Assembly (NCBI GenBank): GCA_964007475.1
Contig: OZ023274.1
Location: 29,169,090-29,233,089 of the forward strand
Source: Hybos culiciformis
Taxonomy: Eukaryota; Arthropoda; Insecta; Diptera; Hybotidae
Direction: 5' to 3'
DNA length: 64,000 bases
The position numbers were made by a program, and so were the translations under genes. The notes beneath the pieces are model-generated. The model did no database searches, had not been told where the DNA came from, and saw only the letters and a list, made by a program, of their open reading frames with translations. Numbering within the stretch: position 1 is the first letter of the stretch; each line of letters opens with the position of its first letter. Shown here one piece after another: positions 12,418 to 24,299 of this stretch.

Positions 12418-13494
12418 CAGCGGCGGCTCGTACATAGGTGCTGCGACACTGCACCCTCAAGAAATTTCAAAAAATTGAACTCATAAAAAAAATGTTTGTC
12501 TTAGTTTAAAATTATTTTTAAATTAAATTGCTATGCTATGCAATTTTCTCTAAAATTTTAATAAACAACAGTAGCCTACTTTCAGGCTTTTGAAATTTTT
12601 AGAAAATACTTTTCAAAATTAGGTGCAGAAATCAATTTAACAGAATTTTTGGAACTGCGAATTTCGCAGTGCAGGGATTTTTATTTTCATGAATAATTCA
12701 ATACATTTTTATTGTTGTTAAGTTTTTTTCTATGACTTGAATATAAGGAAAAATGCACTGCCACAGAAACAGTGCGGCTGTATTATACTTTCTGAAAAAT
12801 TTAAAAACAAATATGGGAAATTTTTTTTGTTATGGGATTTTTGAATGTATAGAAAAATGCATTGCTTCAGAAGCAGCACAATTTTCATATGGAATGTTTT
12901 TTGTTTGTTTTGAATTTTCAAAACTGATTTTTATATACATAATGTGTATGGGTGGGTATATATCGGGGGTTGGACATTTGTCCGCGATTTGTTTTTGTAT
13001 CGCGGACATAAAAATGACATTTGTCCGCGATTCGAAATGTCTTTTGTCCGCGATAAAAATTAAATCGGGCAAAAAAAAAAAAAATTGCACACACAAAATG
13101 TATGAAGAATTTGAGGGGCCTCTACCCCTCTTTCCTTTTCCAAGCTTCAGACGATTCTGAGTGGTTCAAGTAATCTGCAGTATCTTCAAAATTGCAACAT
13201 CAATCGCGGACAATTGACATTTTGCAAAATGGCATTTGTCCGCTAAAAAAACTGAAAAATCAATCGCGGACAAATGACATTTTGCAAAATGACATTTGTC
13301 CGCTAAAAATTAAAAATTTCAATCGCGGACAAATGACATTTCTCCGCGAAGTTTTCCATACAAATTTCATCGCGGACAAATGTCCCGCGGACAAATGTGG
13401 GGCGCCGTATATATCATAAAACTTTTATAATTATGAAAAAGAGGTTTTTATGTTTTGCAGCACTCTTTTTCAAAACTTCCACGAGCCGCCACTG
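12418..13494. mobile_element. Non-autonomous hAT element 5 (TIR C-A-G-Y-G-G-C-G-G-C-T-C-G-T), split by a nested foldback element
   Basis: The left end is CAGCGGCGGCTCGTACATAG and the complement of the right end is CAGTGGCGGCTCGTGGAAG. Both sides are flanked by the exact 8-bp duplication GTTTGGAT (12410-12417 and 13495-13502). Just inside are GCTGCGACACTGCACC and the related GTGCTGCAAAAC. There is no transposase, so it must have been mobilised in trans. About 442 bp of its length is a younger foldback insertion (12965-13406). Confidence 0.92.
12965..13406. mobile_element. Foldback element 2 (MULE-like) with TTTGTCCGCGAT arms, 9-bp target duplication
   Basis: It is flanked by the exact 9-bp duplication GTATATATC (12956-12964 and 13407-13415). 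The left arm has tandem copies of GACATTTGTCCGCGATT-type units. The right arm has the same unit in reverse complement (ATCGCGGACAAATGACATTT). The very ends are GGGGGTTGGACATTTG on the left and GGCGCCCCACATTTG on the complement of the right. The core (about 13085-13175) contains ATGTATGAA-GAATTTGAGGGGCC, CCTCTACC and CAAGCTTCAGACGATTCTG, related to the cores of foldback elements 1 and 3. It has no coding capacity of its own. Confidence 0.85.
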
Positions 13495-13952
13495 GTTTGG
13501 ATATTATATAGATATAAATATAATATAAATATTATATTTATGTTAGAACACACCATTTCTAATGGAAAATTTAAATTTTCTTAGAAATATTTATTATCAT
13601 ATTATTTATTGATTATGTACACAATATGTACACAAAAACTAAAATGAATTTATATTTATTTAGAAAATTTTTAAATTTTTGTTATTATTGAATTAAAATT
13701 AGATAAAATATAATTATGTTATTTGGATTTAAAATTGACACTTTATGTAATTATATTATAGTTTATTGTAATTTGATATTTTGTAAACAAAATATTTTGA
13801 TAGGTATAATTTGAAAAAAAAATATGTGAGTCTCGGGACACACGGAAGAAGTGAAACTTCATGGCAAGTAGTATTTTCTGGGGCGGCTAAATAAATATTT
13901 AAAATGGCCAAGTGCATATAAGACATGACGCCAATCGAAAATAATTTATACC

Positions 13953-14539
13953 AACAACTCAATTACAAATTACTTCAAAAAAAAATCTGTTTTAGTTAAA
14001 AGAGCATTTTCAAATATACCTGCAAAATTTGACATTAGTATTTCTTCCGAAAAGTAATTGTAATAAACATATTCCTCCTGCATTTTATTAGTGTAATTTA
14101 ATGTCAAAAATAAATTACACTAACAAACTAAAAAAATTACATTAAGAAAAATTAATATCAAAAATAAATTATCTACAAAATAGGTGCATTGGAACATTTT
14201 TATTCAGAATACATATTTGTATTGCAAAAACTTTTTGAAAATTAGCACTAATAATTAATAAATGAAATATTTGTTAATCAATAATTTAAAATAAATTTTA
14301 TTTTCCTTTCAATCGAAAAAAAAAATAGTATTTTCGACTTTAATTCTGAGCCAAAATAGAGTAGGTTATTGCGCTGATAAACTTCATTAAGTTGCTAGCG
14401 GCTGTCGGTTTTATCATCAGCTGACACATAAATTTTTTCTTTTTTCTTTTTTTTTTGCCTTTTTTTTGACAATAATCGAGGCATTTTTGACATTCAGCGT
14501 CACACTTTTGACACTTACATTTTTTTCACTCTCAATCAC
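13953..14539. repeat. Interspersed repeat, copy 1 (second copy at 43821-44397)
   Basis: This segment, from AACAACTCAATTACAAATT to CACTCTCAATCAC, recurs nearly unchanged at 43821-44397, differing by a few substitutions and small indels. It contains a short internal inverted segment (AAGTAATTGTAATAAAC, and AGTGTAATTTAATGTC against its complement) and an end rich in GCTGATAAACTTCATT and ATCAGCTGACA. I see no coding frame and no clear target duplication, so the element class is unknown. GAAGTGAAACTTC lies about 100 bp before copy 1 and GAAGTTTCACTTC just after it, which may mark a larger host element. Confidence 0.7.
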
Positions 14540-15098
14540 AATGTCTCTAAAGAAGTTTCACTTCAAAAAAAAAAAATAAAAATTATTATAATTATTGTTA
14601 TTATGAATAACAATATAATTATTATGAATTGAACAGAAAAATGTTCACGATATTTTATCAGATTTAATTATACTCCTTTTATATATATGGAGTACACATT
14701 TATAAAATAAAAAATTATTGTTCATTAGTTTTATTAGAATTTTTTTATTTTCAGTTGGACTTTAAATTAGGTCTTATCTCTACATATTTAGTGTATAAAC
14801 ATCAACTACATATTTAGTGTATAAACATCAATAAAAGTTGATTGTTAATCTTAATTGAGATGAATATAAAATAAGAATAAACTTTTTATCGTAAATATCA
14901 ACTATAAACAGAACTTACTAATTCTCAGAGAGCTTTTACGACTTATTCTGGACGAGGACAAGATAAGTTTTATTCAAGCATTAACATTTAGAATTTGTAT
15001 AATTTAACCAAAGTTTTAGTTATTAACTAAGGACACAAAACAGTTTTAAGCTACAAACATAATAGCCATTCGATCTCTTTTTTTATTTTTCAACAAAT

Positions 15099-15104
15099 TT
15101 TATT
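15099..15104 (-). terminator. Poly(A) signal AATAAA of the secreted-protein gene
   Basis: On the minus strand AATAAA lies about 60 bases downstream of the stop codon at 15165-15167, a normal distance for cleavage and polyadenylation. The sequence is AT-rich, so chance occurrence is possible. Confidence 0.45.
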
Positions 15105-15164
15105 AAATAAAAAAGTATAAACTTAATAAAATGTACATGTAAGTGGCATTTATCTACAATTCCA

Positions 15165-18100
15165 TCATCCCAAAAAACCATGATCATGGCCAGTAACGTA
15201 AATTTGTCCAACTGGATTAACTACACCGGTTGTTGCTTGGTATGCTGTGCTTAGACCATCCGATCTAAATGATAAAAATTGAAATATCATAAAAAAAAAA
15301 GTTATATGTTTTATGTTTTATAAAGTAAACATTATTATGCATATATCGAATTTCCTTACGTTGTTCCAGATGTAGAAAAATGTTGATTTCCTCTATCATC
15401 GGATGTTGTGCTTGAACTTGACGAGCTTGAGCTTGATAATATTTGACGTCTGAGACGATCAAGCAGTTTTCCACGCTAAAATATGAATATAAATTTAACA
15501 CTCTTTTATATATAGCAAGAATATTTAAATTACATTTATATGATGTAAAGCACCTTGCTGTCCATTTGCATCGATATTGTAGAAACCTTTTGGTACATAT
15601 CGTCCAGAATCTGAAAATAGTGATTTTTTTTTTTTTAATTATATTCAATTCAAATTAATGTTTTAATTTTATTAACTTTTCCCGGCGTGTCTAAATCATA
15701 GTGTTTGAAAAACTTATACAAGAAACCCAAAATAAAATCAAAGTCCGAATATGTTAAGAATCTTTCAGTACAGTTTATATATTATGTAACACAACAATAT
15801 TACTGAATTGAACAATATTACTTATTTATTAGCATTTAGATTATCTCAATGTTAAGATGACCGTCCATAAAAACCATTTTTTTTTTTGCTAAAATTTAAG
15901 ATTATCATAAGATTATAAATTAACATTTGTTAATAATTAATAACAAATGAACAGTATACATATTAAATTTTAATATAATTTAGAAATATTAATTACCTAG
16001 ATATTTGATTTTTAATTTTTTATGTATACATAATAATTTAAAAACAATAAAATGTTATCGCTAAAAAACTAAAAAATACAACAAAAAAAACTAGTTTTAT
16101 TAACAACTAGAAGCACAAAAAAGACTTTAAAACTAAAAGCATTATGTAATCTGTTTGCAACATATAGCTTTCTTTCCATTAGTTTGTTTAGCAAGAATAT
16201 TTAATAAAATCACAATCATCAAATACTTTCCATGACTTCATTTATTATTATCTAATCTATAAATCACAGAGAAACTTACAAACATGAGCTTTCATATACG
16301 ATCTCGAAAATGTTAAGACTTTTTACGCAAGTGCAAAATTTAAACATTTGTAATTAAACCTTAAAATGATTTAGACGATTTGTTGATGATTTGTTGAAAG
16401 TGTGAAATCTCCTTGTAGGTAAGAAAATATATGTGGGCTTCATGCATGGAAAAAAATTAGCCGCAACTTCAACTTATTGAAGTCAAAAAATCCAACTAAA
16501 TCAATTTAATTTTTGGAGATAAAAAACAAAACACTTTAAGCTTGGAACAGTAGTCTAAGTAATGCTTAATCGACTTCCTTATATAATAATTTGAACTAAT
16601 GTAACAACACTACTATTATTTAATAAGACTTTGACAAAAATTTTGAAAAATCATAATAATATTAATAATGAATCACAAAAATTAAAAAATATTGTGTCGT
16701 TAGTTTTGGAGTGGCTAAAAAATATTAAATTTGGAACTAAACAGAAGGTCTTCCTAAATTAATTTAGATTTTATTTCTAGAAAAAAACTTTGATGCATTC
16801 TTAAAAGTTCACAAATAAACTTTTTAATCTTTTGTATAGTTTTATAGTTTCAATTTTCAATTTTTTTAAATTACTCGGGCCTAAAATTTTTGTGAGATCA
16901 CCGTCATTAATTTGGGTGTTATGCAAAAATTATTTTGAGCAGTGGCAACCTTACATCCTTACTCGGCCCAAAAATTTCCACAGAGATCACCTGTATTTTA
17001 CCACTGCTAGTTTTTCAAATAAAAAAAATTTTCTTTTTTGCATAGACGGCCTTACACCTTCACTCCAAAATGTTGATCTGTTGTTATTTTTAAAGTTTTA
17101 AAAACTTTTGTGAGGTTGTGATTTAATATTTTTTTAATTAATATTTTTTGTATGTAATATGTAATGCTAAACGTTTGGTTATATATAGATTATATTTATT
17201 TGATATAGTCGGCGCACTTTTTGGATTTTACACACCGAGGTTTTTTCTCAATTTTAAAAAAGAAACATTCCATAAAATTTTTTATCTTAAATCTCATTAT
17301 TGCAAAAATTTCTTAAAATTGTTAAATGTCTATTTTCTGATTGTCATAATTTCATTTCAGTTTCAAATTATTTGTTTTAAATTAAATTACTAGCATTCCA
17401 TATATAGGAAATTATGGTCAACAAATAAGGTACTGTAGATGTATATACCCAATTGACCAGGTTTGATACACATGTACCAAATTCCAAATGTATCAAGGAA
17501 TTTTCCTATGGAAAACCTAATAGAAATTGTACCGTTTGTTCCAATTCCACGTTTACCAGACGATTTTCCAAAGAAAAAATTTAAGACCTGACCTGTACCA
17601 TTTGGAATATTCAACGGATTGAGTTCTTTTAGATCCAACACATTTTCTGGTTATGTTGGAAGTTTAATGGGAAACAATTTTTAAAATATCCATATGACGT
17701 CACATTTGAGTTAATTTCTACCAAAAAATCGTTATTACTTGGTACAGATGGACAATATACCTTACAAATTTATAATTGAAGAAATTGTAATGGAAATCTT
17801 AAGAACAAAATAAAGGACTGTACCTACATAATTCCATGGTATGCACCTCCATAAACAGACAGGTAAGAAAATTGTAAAAAAATGTTAAGGTCCCCGGTTC
17901 GTTCCCATATCGGGCTAGAATTTATGTACAGTTTCAAATTTCCCACTTGATTTAATTGTTTATCTTGTTTTTTTTTTTTATTAAAAATTAATAATAATAA
18001 TCCTATAATACCAGTTGATTGTCTAAAATCTTATATAAGTATAGTTCTTGTACAGCTTTAAATTTAAAAATAAGGGAACAAATAGAAAATGTTCCAATTA

Positions 18101-20057
18101 TAATTCCTGTTAAGAAATGTGAATATACTATACATGGTATACAGAATTTATATTTTCTATTTTACACGTATCTATAATTTTAATACATTAGCCTAGTGGT
18201 AGAGTCGCCAGATTGCAATGTTAAAGTACAAGGTTCGAAACCCGAAAAAGGAACATAAGAAAAATAAAATTATAAATTGTAAAAAATATTAAGAACTAAA
18301 AAAATTAAAATAAAAAAATAAAATAAAAAAAATTAAAATAAAAAAATAAAATAAAAAAAATTTATAATAAAAAAAAAATTAAAATAAAAAAAATTAAAAT
18401 AAAAAAAATTAAAATAAAAAAAAAGAAATAAAAAAATTTTTTTTCTAAATTTTAATCAACAAGAAAAATTGTACGAAATTGAATCGGAATATTATAATGG
18501 TACTTCGGATTTTATCAAGAATTCGGTTTGGTACAATAGAGCAATTGTACCTAATTTTTACAAAAGGCGGGTACAAATCCAAATTATATTCCATAGGTAC
18601 ATTTTTTTTTTTACCATTTTCATGAGAATAGGGCATAGATTTCGTGGAGGTCCATTCGGTCGTTGATCAAAATGAGTTTATAAATAAATAATATAATTAT
18701 TTAAAAGATATACTTTAAAAATACAAAATTTTTTATTTTATTTTACGTAAATTAAATGAAAAAAATTTTGAAGGTTTTTAATTATAATCTTGAATTATAT
18801 AGTTATTTTATTTCCTTAATTAACACTTCTTGGTTTTATTTTTAGATTTCATATTTCTTCAGAATTTTTTTTATTAGCAGTTGTTCGTGACAAGACAATA
18901 TTTTTACTATGTGTGCAAGTGCAGTACACGGTGTACATGAATTATCTAATAAATAAAAATGAAAATTCTTTGTTTCTCTGTTTCTCTGTCCTCAATCATG
19001 CCTAAACCGACGGGGCGCTACCTTAGAAGCCGGTATTAAGGTATATTCCGATAAAATTTTGTAGGTTAGACCAAAATCGACTATTTAGAAGACTGGATAT
19101 GTTTGAAATTCCGTTTTTTTTAATTGTACAAAATCTAGATTATAGTGTTTTGATATTAATATAAGTTAAGGTACTACTGTACGACGCCGGGTATTTCGTC
19201 TAGTAATGGATAAAAAATTAAAATAATAGGTATTTTTGGATTTAACTATTCCAAATGATGTTTGGACATTAGAGTTAGTCAAAATGTTTTTCACAAAAAA
19301 AATTACTCGAAATTAAGTAGTTTAGTGTGTGAAATTTCATTCCATTACATTTTATTTTGAATTTAAATTTTTGAGTTTTACTAGAAAAAAGGAAAAAATT
19401 TGCCACAAATTTATACTTGATTTTTCCACAATTCGTACACATATCGAATAAAGCATGGGGCTTTAACATTTACTAAAAATATATTGCACTTCTTGAAATA
19501 AGACTGACATTCAATAACTCAATTATCTATTTTAAAATTATATTTCTTTTTCTTTTCGTTTTATCATATCGCATATTAAATTTTATAGCTCGAGCCAACA
19601 AAGACTTGTTATATATTTATGACATTTACATAAAGTTGAAATCGAACTAGTGGATAACTTCAGCATAGATATTTGTCACAGCTCGACAAAATATTTCATA
19701 CTTTCACTTTTTAATATAATCTGTTTATGATGTTAGCTTATATTTAGCATAAAAATTTCTGAAACTTATTTTTTATAAAAAATATTTTCTTTATTTTATA
19801 TTTGGTAGAAAAAACCAAAAAAACTATAACTATAATCTTTCGGCTATATTTTATAACTAATTGTCCACATTGAGTTTTTATTCTAGTGAAGTATTGATTT
19901 TGGGATATATACCTGAATTAATATTTATTATCTTAGATTTAAAATTTTCCCAAAAATTCAAATAAATTTTAAAAAATATTTTAAAGTTATTCATACCTGA
20001 TGATAAACCGAATGTTAAGCTTGCCAAGCTAATCAAAAGTACACACGCCAATTTCAT
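15165..20057 (-). CDS. Four-exon gene for a small secreted protein (about 117 aa), probable cuticle/extracellular type
   Basis: I assembled this from splice signals on the minus strand. Exon 1 is 20057-19997 (ATG to donor CAG|GTATGA), exon 2 15610-15534, exon 3 15475-15360 and exon 4 15264-15165 (stop TGA). All introns are GT-AG; phases 1, 0 and 2 agree and the joined frame is open over 354 nt. Exon 1 gives a clear signal peptide (MKLACVLLISLASLTFG). Exon 2 gives SGRYVPKGFYNIDANGQQG and exon 3 a run of nine serines with TTSDD. Exon 4 gives a short G/V/T-rich tail ending GHDHGFLG. From family knowledge, SGRYVP and N-A-N-G-Q-Q-G-type motifs resemble short extracellular, often cuticle-associated insect proteins. 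That is a resemblance, not an identification. Intron 1 is about 4.4 kb and holds a SINE-like insertion. A TATATAAAT lies about 65 bases upstream of the ATG. Extra small exons inside intron 1 cannot be excluded. Confidence 0.85.
18182..18262 (+). mobile_element. tRNA-derived SINE-like head with A-rich tail
   Basis: Two RNA polymerase III promoter-like boxes lie about 28 bases apart: TAGTGGTAGAGTCG at 18194 (A box type) and GGTTCGAAACCC at 18232 (B box). A long A-rich, (A)nT simple tract follows (about 18260-18440), as expected for a SINE tail. The flanking stems do not pair into a clean cloverleaf, so I do not call a functional tRNA gene. A second B-box-like word, CCCGGTTCGTTCCC, is at about 17898. 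It sits in intron 1 of the secreted-protein gene, opposite to its transcription. Confidence 0.5.
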
Positions 20058-21402
20058 TAAAAAAAATAAAAATAAAACCAACAAAACAAAAATTAACCGG
20101 TTTTATTCAAAAAAAAAATAAATTTATATAATTTTCTTCAGTATGAAATATTTTTTACTCTTTATTCGATGATGTTTTTTAGATAAATGTTCAGATAAAT
20201 TAACAATAATAAAGTTTTATTCCATCATCCCATAAAAAAATATATATAAAAATAAAATAAATATAAAAAAAAAAAAATTATATAAACGATGAAAAATCTT
20301 ATAACTTCTGAAATTATATCTAATTTATTCTCAAAACATTAAGAGAAAAAAAAAACATTAAATGTATAAGCATAAAAAAATACCTTGGTCGAGGACGGGG
20401 TATCGAAAGAAATAATGAGATAAAATTATGCAGAAATGTTAAACTTAAGAATTTAGAACATATTATAATATATATTAAATATATTTTAAAAAGATATTAT
20501 TTTGAAACCATTATAAAACGAGTGATATATAATATACATATAATATATATGTATCAATACAAAGAATATCCAATAAGCCCCAGAACTTGAAAAACATGTA
20601 AAGATATTGGATTTTGAAAGACTAAACTTAATAAACGCTTCCGAAGCAGGATTGTGTTTTATATTTTTACAAAACTAAATATCTAAATTACGCTTTGATA
20701 GTTTTTCGAGATTTTTGGCTTATTGAATGGTTAATTAAAAATTGAATGGTTAATTAAAAGTTGGATTCATTCATTCACCGTATGTTACACCGATTTCAAA
20801 AATCGGCAAAAGCTATCTGTTTTACAAGAGAAATATAATGTTCATATTATTATAATTATCATTGTATTTTATTACATTTAAGGTTACCGGTGTTAATGAC
20901 GACCGCCGTACAATTTTCCTAATTCTGTTACAATTTTTAATATTACTTTAGAAGTAAATGTAACAAAATGTAATTATAAGAATTTTTAATAACATTTTTA
21001 TTTTAAACTGTTATGAAATTTCAATTTGAATTTTTACACTGGTTTTTAATTTAATTTTTTTTTATTTAATAATGAAAAATTAGCGTTTAAACATTTTTTT
21101 TTTATTTTTAATAATAACTCTTACCTTTTTTTCTGTTTAAGAAAAATATGAAGGTATATATAATTCACAGGGAACTGTTTTGCAAAACATGGTCCATTAT
21201 CATAAGAACAGAATTACAAGTTAAGATGAATCATTATTGTTTTGTCTATATATATGTATTGTATATATATAAAGCTTTTTAGGTCCCTCTTTGTAATGCA
21301 TAAAGTCACCATTAAAAATAGTACATTAATTTAAAAGTTAAGTACTAAATTCTTAACTTTTATAAATTATATTTTTAATATTATTGGTTGATTCATATTT
21401 TG
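20058..21402. other. Upstream region of the secreted-protein gene, no other gene seen
   Basis: AT-rich sequence. The minus-strand TATATAAAT at about 20122-20130 could be the core promoter of the gene starting at 20057, but base composition makes such matches common. I see nothing else. Confidence 0.4.
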
Positions 21403-21410
21403 ATTTAAAG

Positions 21411-22075
21411 CAGGGCTGCAAACCCGTGAAAAATCGGGTTCAGGTTCGGGTTCGGGTTCGACTTCGAAAATTTTAATGGGTTCGGTTCAGGTTCGGGTTC
21501 GGGTTCAAATCTTTTAATCAAAATAACTAAAAATACATATTTAAATTGCTAAGCATGATGCGTATACTGAAACAATACCCTAATCTTAATATAATAAAAG
21601 GTGAACTCACCTCTTAAATGACCTTGACAGTGTTGGCACTTTTCTCTATTTATTTTTTTAAACGTAAATAATAAATAAAATAACCGAATGATTATGCAAC
21701 ACTGAATGCAAGGCGTACTTTGATAAAAGCTTTAAAATGTACACAAAAAAATCAAGGCGTACTTTATCAATAAAAAAATAAAAGCATTCTTTTCGAAATG
21801 ACAAAAATCAACGCATAGTTACTAGGCTAGGCCTGCACTATTTTTTCTGTGCAGGCTTTTTTCTAGTAATATAATAAGTGTCTATGTAAGTATTTTTTTT
21901 TTATTTTTTATTTTTTTTTTTAAATAGAAAACATTGTTGACTTTGATTGTGTTAAATATTAAAATGAAATGTTGAACCTGAACCAAATACAAATATTTTA
22001 CTGGGTTCAGATTCGTCAAAATGCTTGTTCCGGAGCTGGATTTGGGTTCGGGTTCGGGTACGGTTTGCAACCCTG
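21411..22075. mobile_element. Non-autonomous hAT element 3 with GGGTTC subterminal repeats
   Basis: The ends are CAGGGCTGCAAACCCGT on the left and CAGGGTTGCAAACCGTAC on the complement of the right, flanked by the exact 8-bp duplication ATTTAAAG (21403-21410 and 22076-22083). Immediately inside both ends are tandem GGTTCGGGTTC words (21437-21500 and, reading inward, 22045-22065), which look like clustered transposase-binding sites. There is no transposase. The interior includes ordinary AT-rich sequence. Confidence 0.93.
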
Positions 22076-22689
22076 ATTTAAAGTAATTAAAAAATAAAAA
22101 CACATGAGGTGTCATGGGACATCCGACAGCAGCGAAGCTTCTTACGCCTAAAAGTATAAATTTTAAAATTTAAATAATATATATACTATATGTACTAGTC
22201 ATCACATTTTATCACGGAAATAATTGGTTTGTGGTCGCTAAAATAAGAGACAAATGTTTGTGACTCTGTTTTGTTGACATATCTGGAAAATTCACAATTT
22301 TCTTTATTCACAATTTGCTAATGTTTTCTGGTTTTAATACTCTAATTTTCGCAATAAACTTTACACAATTTATAACTACATATTTATAGCTACATATTTT
22401 TTAAAACAAGTCCAAAGTAATATAATATTTATAACTATACATAACATCAATAAATTTAGTTTTTGGGCATCCGTTTTTTAAATTGAATTCACGCAAGAGA
22501 ATAATATTAATACAATTAAGTAAAAAAATTGTCAATAAATTAATGAGAAATCAAAAAATATCGAATTTATCAATCAAATTTCGTAAATATATGTAATTAT
22601 AGTAGAATTTATTAAAAATTTCAAATTAAATTTATTAAACTTTTTTTAAGTTGCTAGAATTCGCTTTTCCAACAAAAATTTGTGGGATT

Positions 22690-23480
22690 TCCAGCGCCAC
22701 CCGCCTACCGCCCCGCCCCTCTCAGTTTTTTGCAAAATTAATTTAAAACTTATTTTTAAATTTTTTTGTGAAAACGCTTTGGCGGGAAATTAATTTGTCA
22801 AAAAAAAAAAAAAATTCTCGGCAAAGTTCTGTTTAAAAAACGTATGATGTAAAGAATGAAAATTTTGAAGGGCCATAACTCCGAAATGGAGGCTTTCCCG
22901 CAAAAACCGTCTCGGATTTAGCATTTTAGAGACCGCCTCTACCACCTACCCAATGACAAAACGGACACAAAAAAAAATGTCCATACATCCCTCCTCCAAG
23001 TTTCAGCCCATTCTGAGTGGTTAATTTTGAATTTTTTTTTTTTGTTTTTTTTTTTTGCGCCTCTTCCGTTTGATTACTTCCGTTTGTTTACTTCCACATC
23101 CTTTTTTTTATCATCCGTAAAGAAGCTTGGTTTCAAAAAACAGCAAGGGATCCTGAAATAATTTATACGGACATAATTTATACGAAAAAATTACATTATT
23201 CCTACCATACAAATGAATTATATCGCTTTCAGGTACGTCATAATTTATATATGAATGAAATCGTTTTTTTCGTATAAATAATGTCCCTTTTAAAACGACA
23301 TTATTTATCATAAGAACTATGTCGTTTTGTTTTGTATAAATAATGTCGCTTCTAAACGACATTATTTCTACATGATTAAAGTCGTTTTTTGATCGTATGA
23401 ATAATCTCACTTTTAAAACGACATTATTTATAGTATGAATAATGTCGTTTTTGTTTCATATAAATAACGTCGAAGGTTCA
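22690..23480. mobile_element. Foldback-related element 3: shared core plus a palindromic ACGACATTATTT array
   Basis: The core at about 22840-23025 has ATGAAAATTTTGAAGGGCC, CTCCGAAATGGAGGCTTTCC, GACCGCCTCTACC and CCAAGTTTCAGCCCATTCTG, clearly related to the cores of foldback elements 1 and 2. To its right (about 23160-23480) is a tandem array whose unit is itself a near-palindrome: AAACGACATTATTTAT followed by AATAATGTCGTTT. I see no matching left arm, only GCGCCACCCGCC at 22693, resembling the GGCGCC end of element 2. No target duplication was found, so the limits are approximate. Confidence 0.6.
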
Positions 23481-23489
23481 AACGACATC

Positions 23490-24290
23490 ACTTATGCGAA
23501 CAAAATATCTTTCACTCACACACGCTTTGTAATGCATACAATGTCCGCACATTTGGCTGCGATCAAAATTCTTTTTTTTTCTAAATTGAGGCGCGGTCAA
23601 ATTATTAGTTTTTATTGTGCTAATTTCTTTGTTCATTTTAGGCCTTTTCCAAAAGGATGTTGTTCAAAGAACTTTTTTTTAAAAAGTTTCATACAACTGT
23701 CTCCTCTAGAAAAATCCAAGAATCCAATTGTACTTACACATTAAGTGAAGTGTATTTTGTTTCGCATAAGCAATGCCATTTGTTTTGTGATTGCGTATAC
23801 TTGTGCTCGCATTTCTATGTCTTTTAAAATTTTTAAATGTGTTTCGAAAAAAAATTTTTTTTTTTAATTCTAATTTTAATTGTATTATTTTTGACCTTGT
23901 TTTTGTGTTGAAAAAAAAATAGAATAAAATAAAATAAAAATAAATAATATATAATTATAATATATATGTAAATAAAATATAAATAAAATATACATAAATA
24001 ATAATAATGATAATAATATCAATAAATAATTTTAAATTTGTTTGCACAAAATCGTGTTTATTATTATTAAAAACGAATTTAATTCGAGATAAAATAAAAT
24101 AAATAAATAAATCTGACGCGGTCACCAAATCCTCCTTTATTTCCTATCCTTTATTCCTGTGCATTTTTCTTCTCTCGCTTGTCGTTGCCGTACTGGAATT
24201 CAATAAGGCTCTAAAAACTGTTGACCGCCGGTTCTTAGTTCGTCAGCTTGTTATCAGAAACAACTCGTTTTATTAAAATTTACACTTCTT
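23490..24290. other. AT-rich stretch without a recognisable gene
   Basis: TAAATAA-type simple sequence (23920-24110) leads into what may be the 5' untranslated part of the non-LTR element that follows (from about 24111). Nothing else is visible. Confidence 0.4.
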
Positions 24291-24299
24291 GAAGTAGGG

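Noticed and set aside
12753..13160. 135-codon frame through the hAT/foldback junction
   Set aside because: It crosses the exact boundary of the nested element (12965), so it cannot be an ancestral coding sequence.
18182..18262. A functional tRNA gene
   Set aside because: A- and B-box words are present but the acceptor and anticodon stems do not pair well and an A-rich tail follows; a SINE head fits better.
23111..23744. Two frames of about 100 codons through the ACGACATTATTT array
   Set aside because: They follow palindromic repeats on both strands and show no domain.
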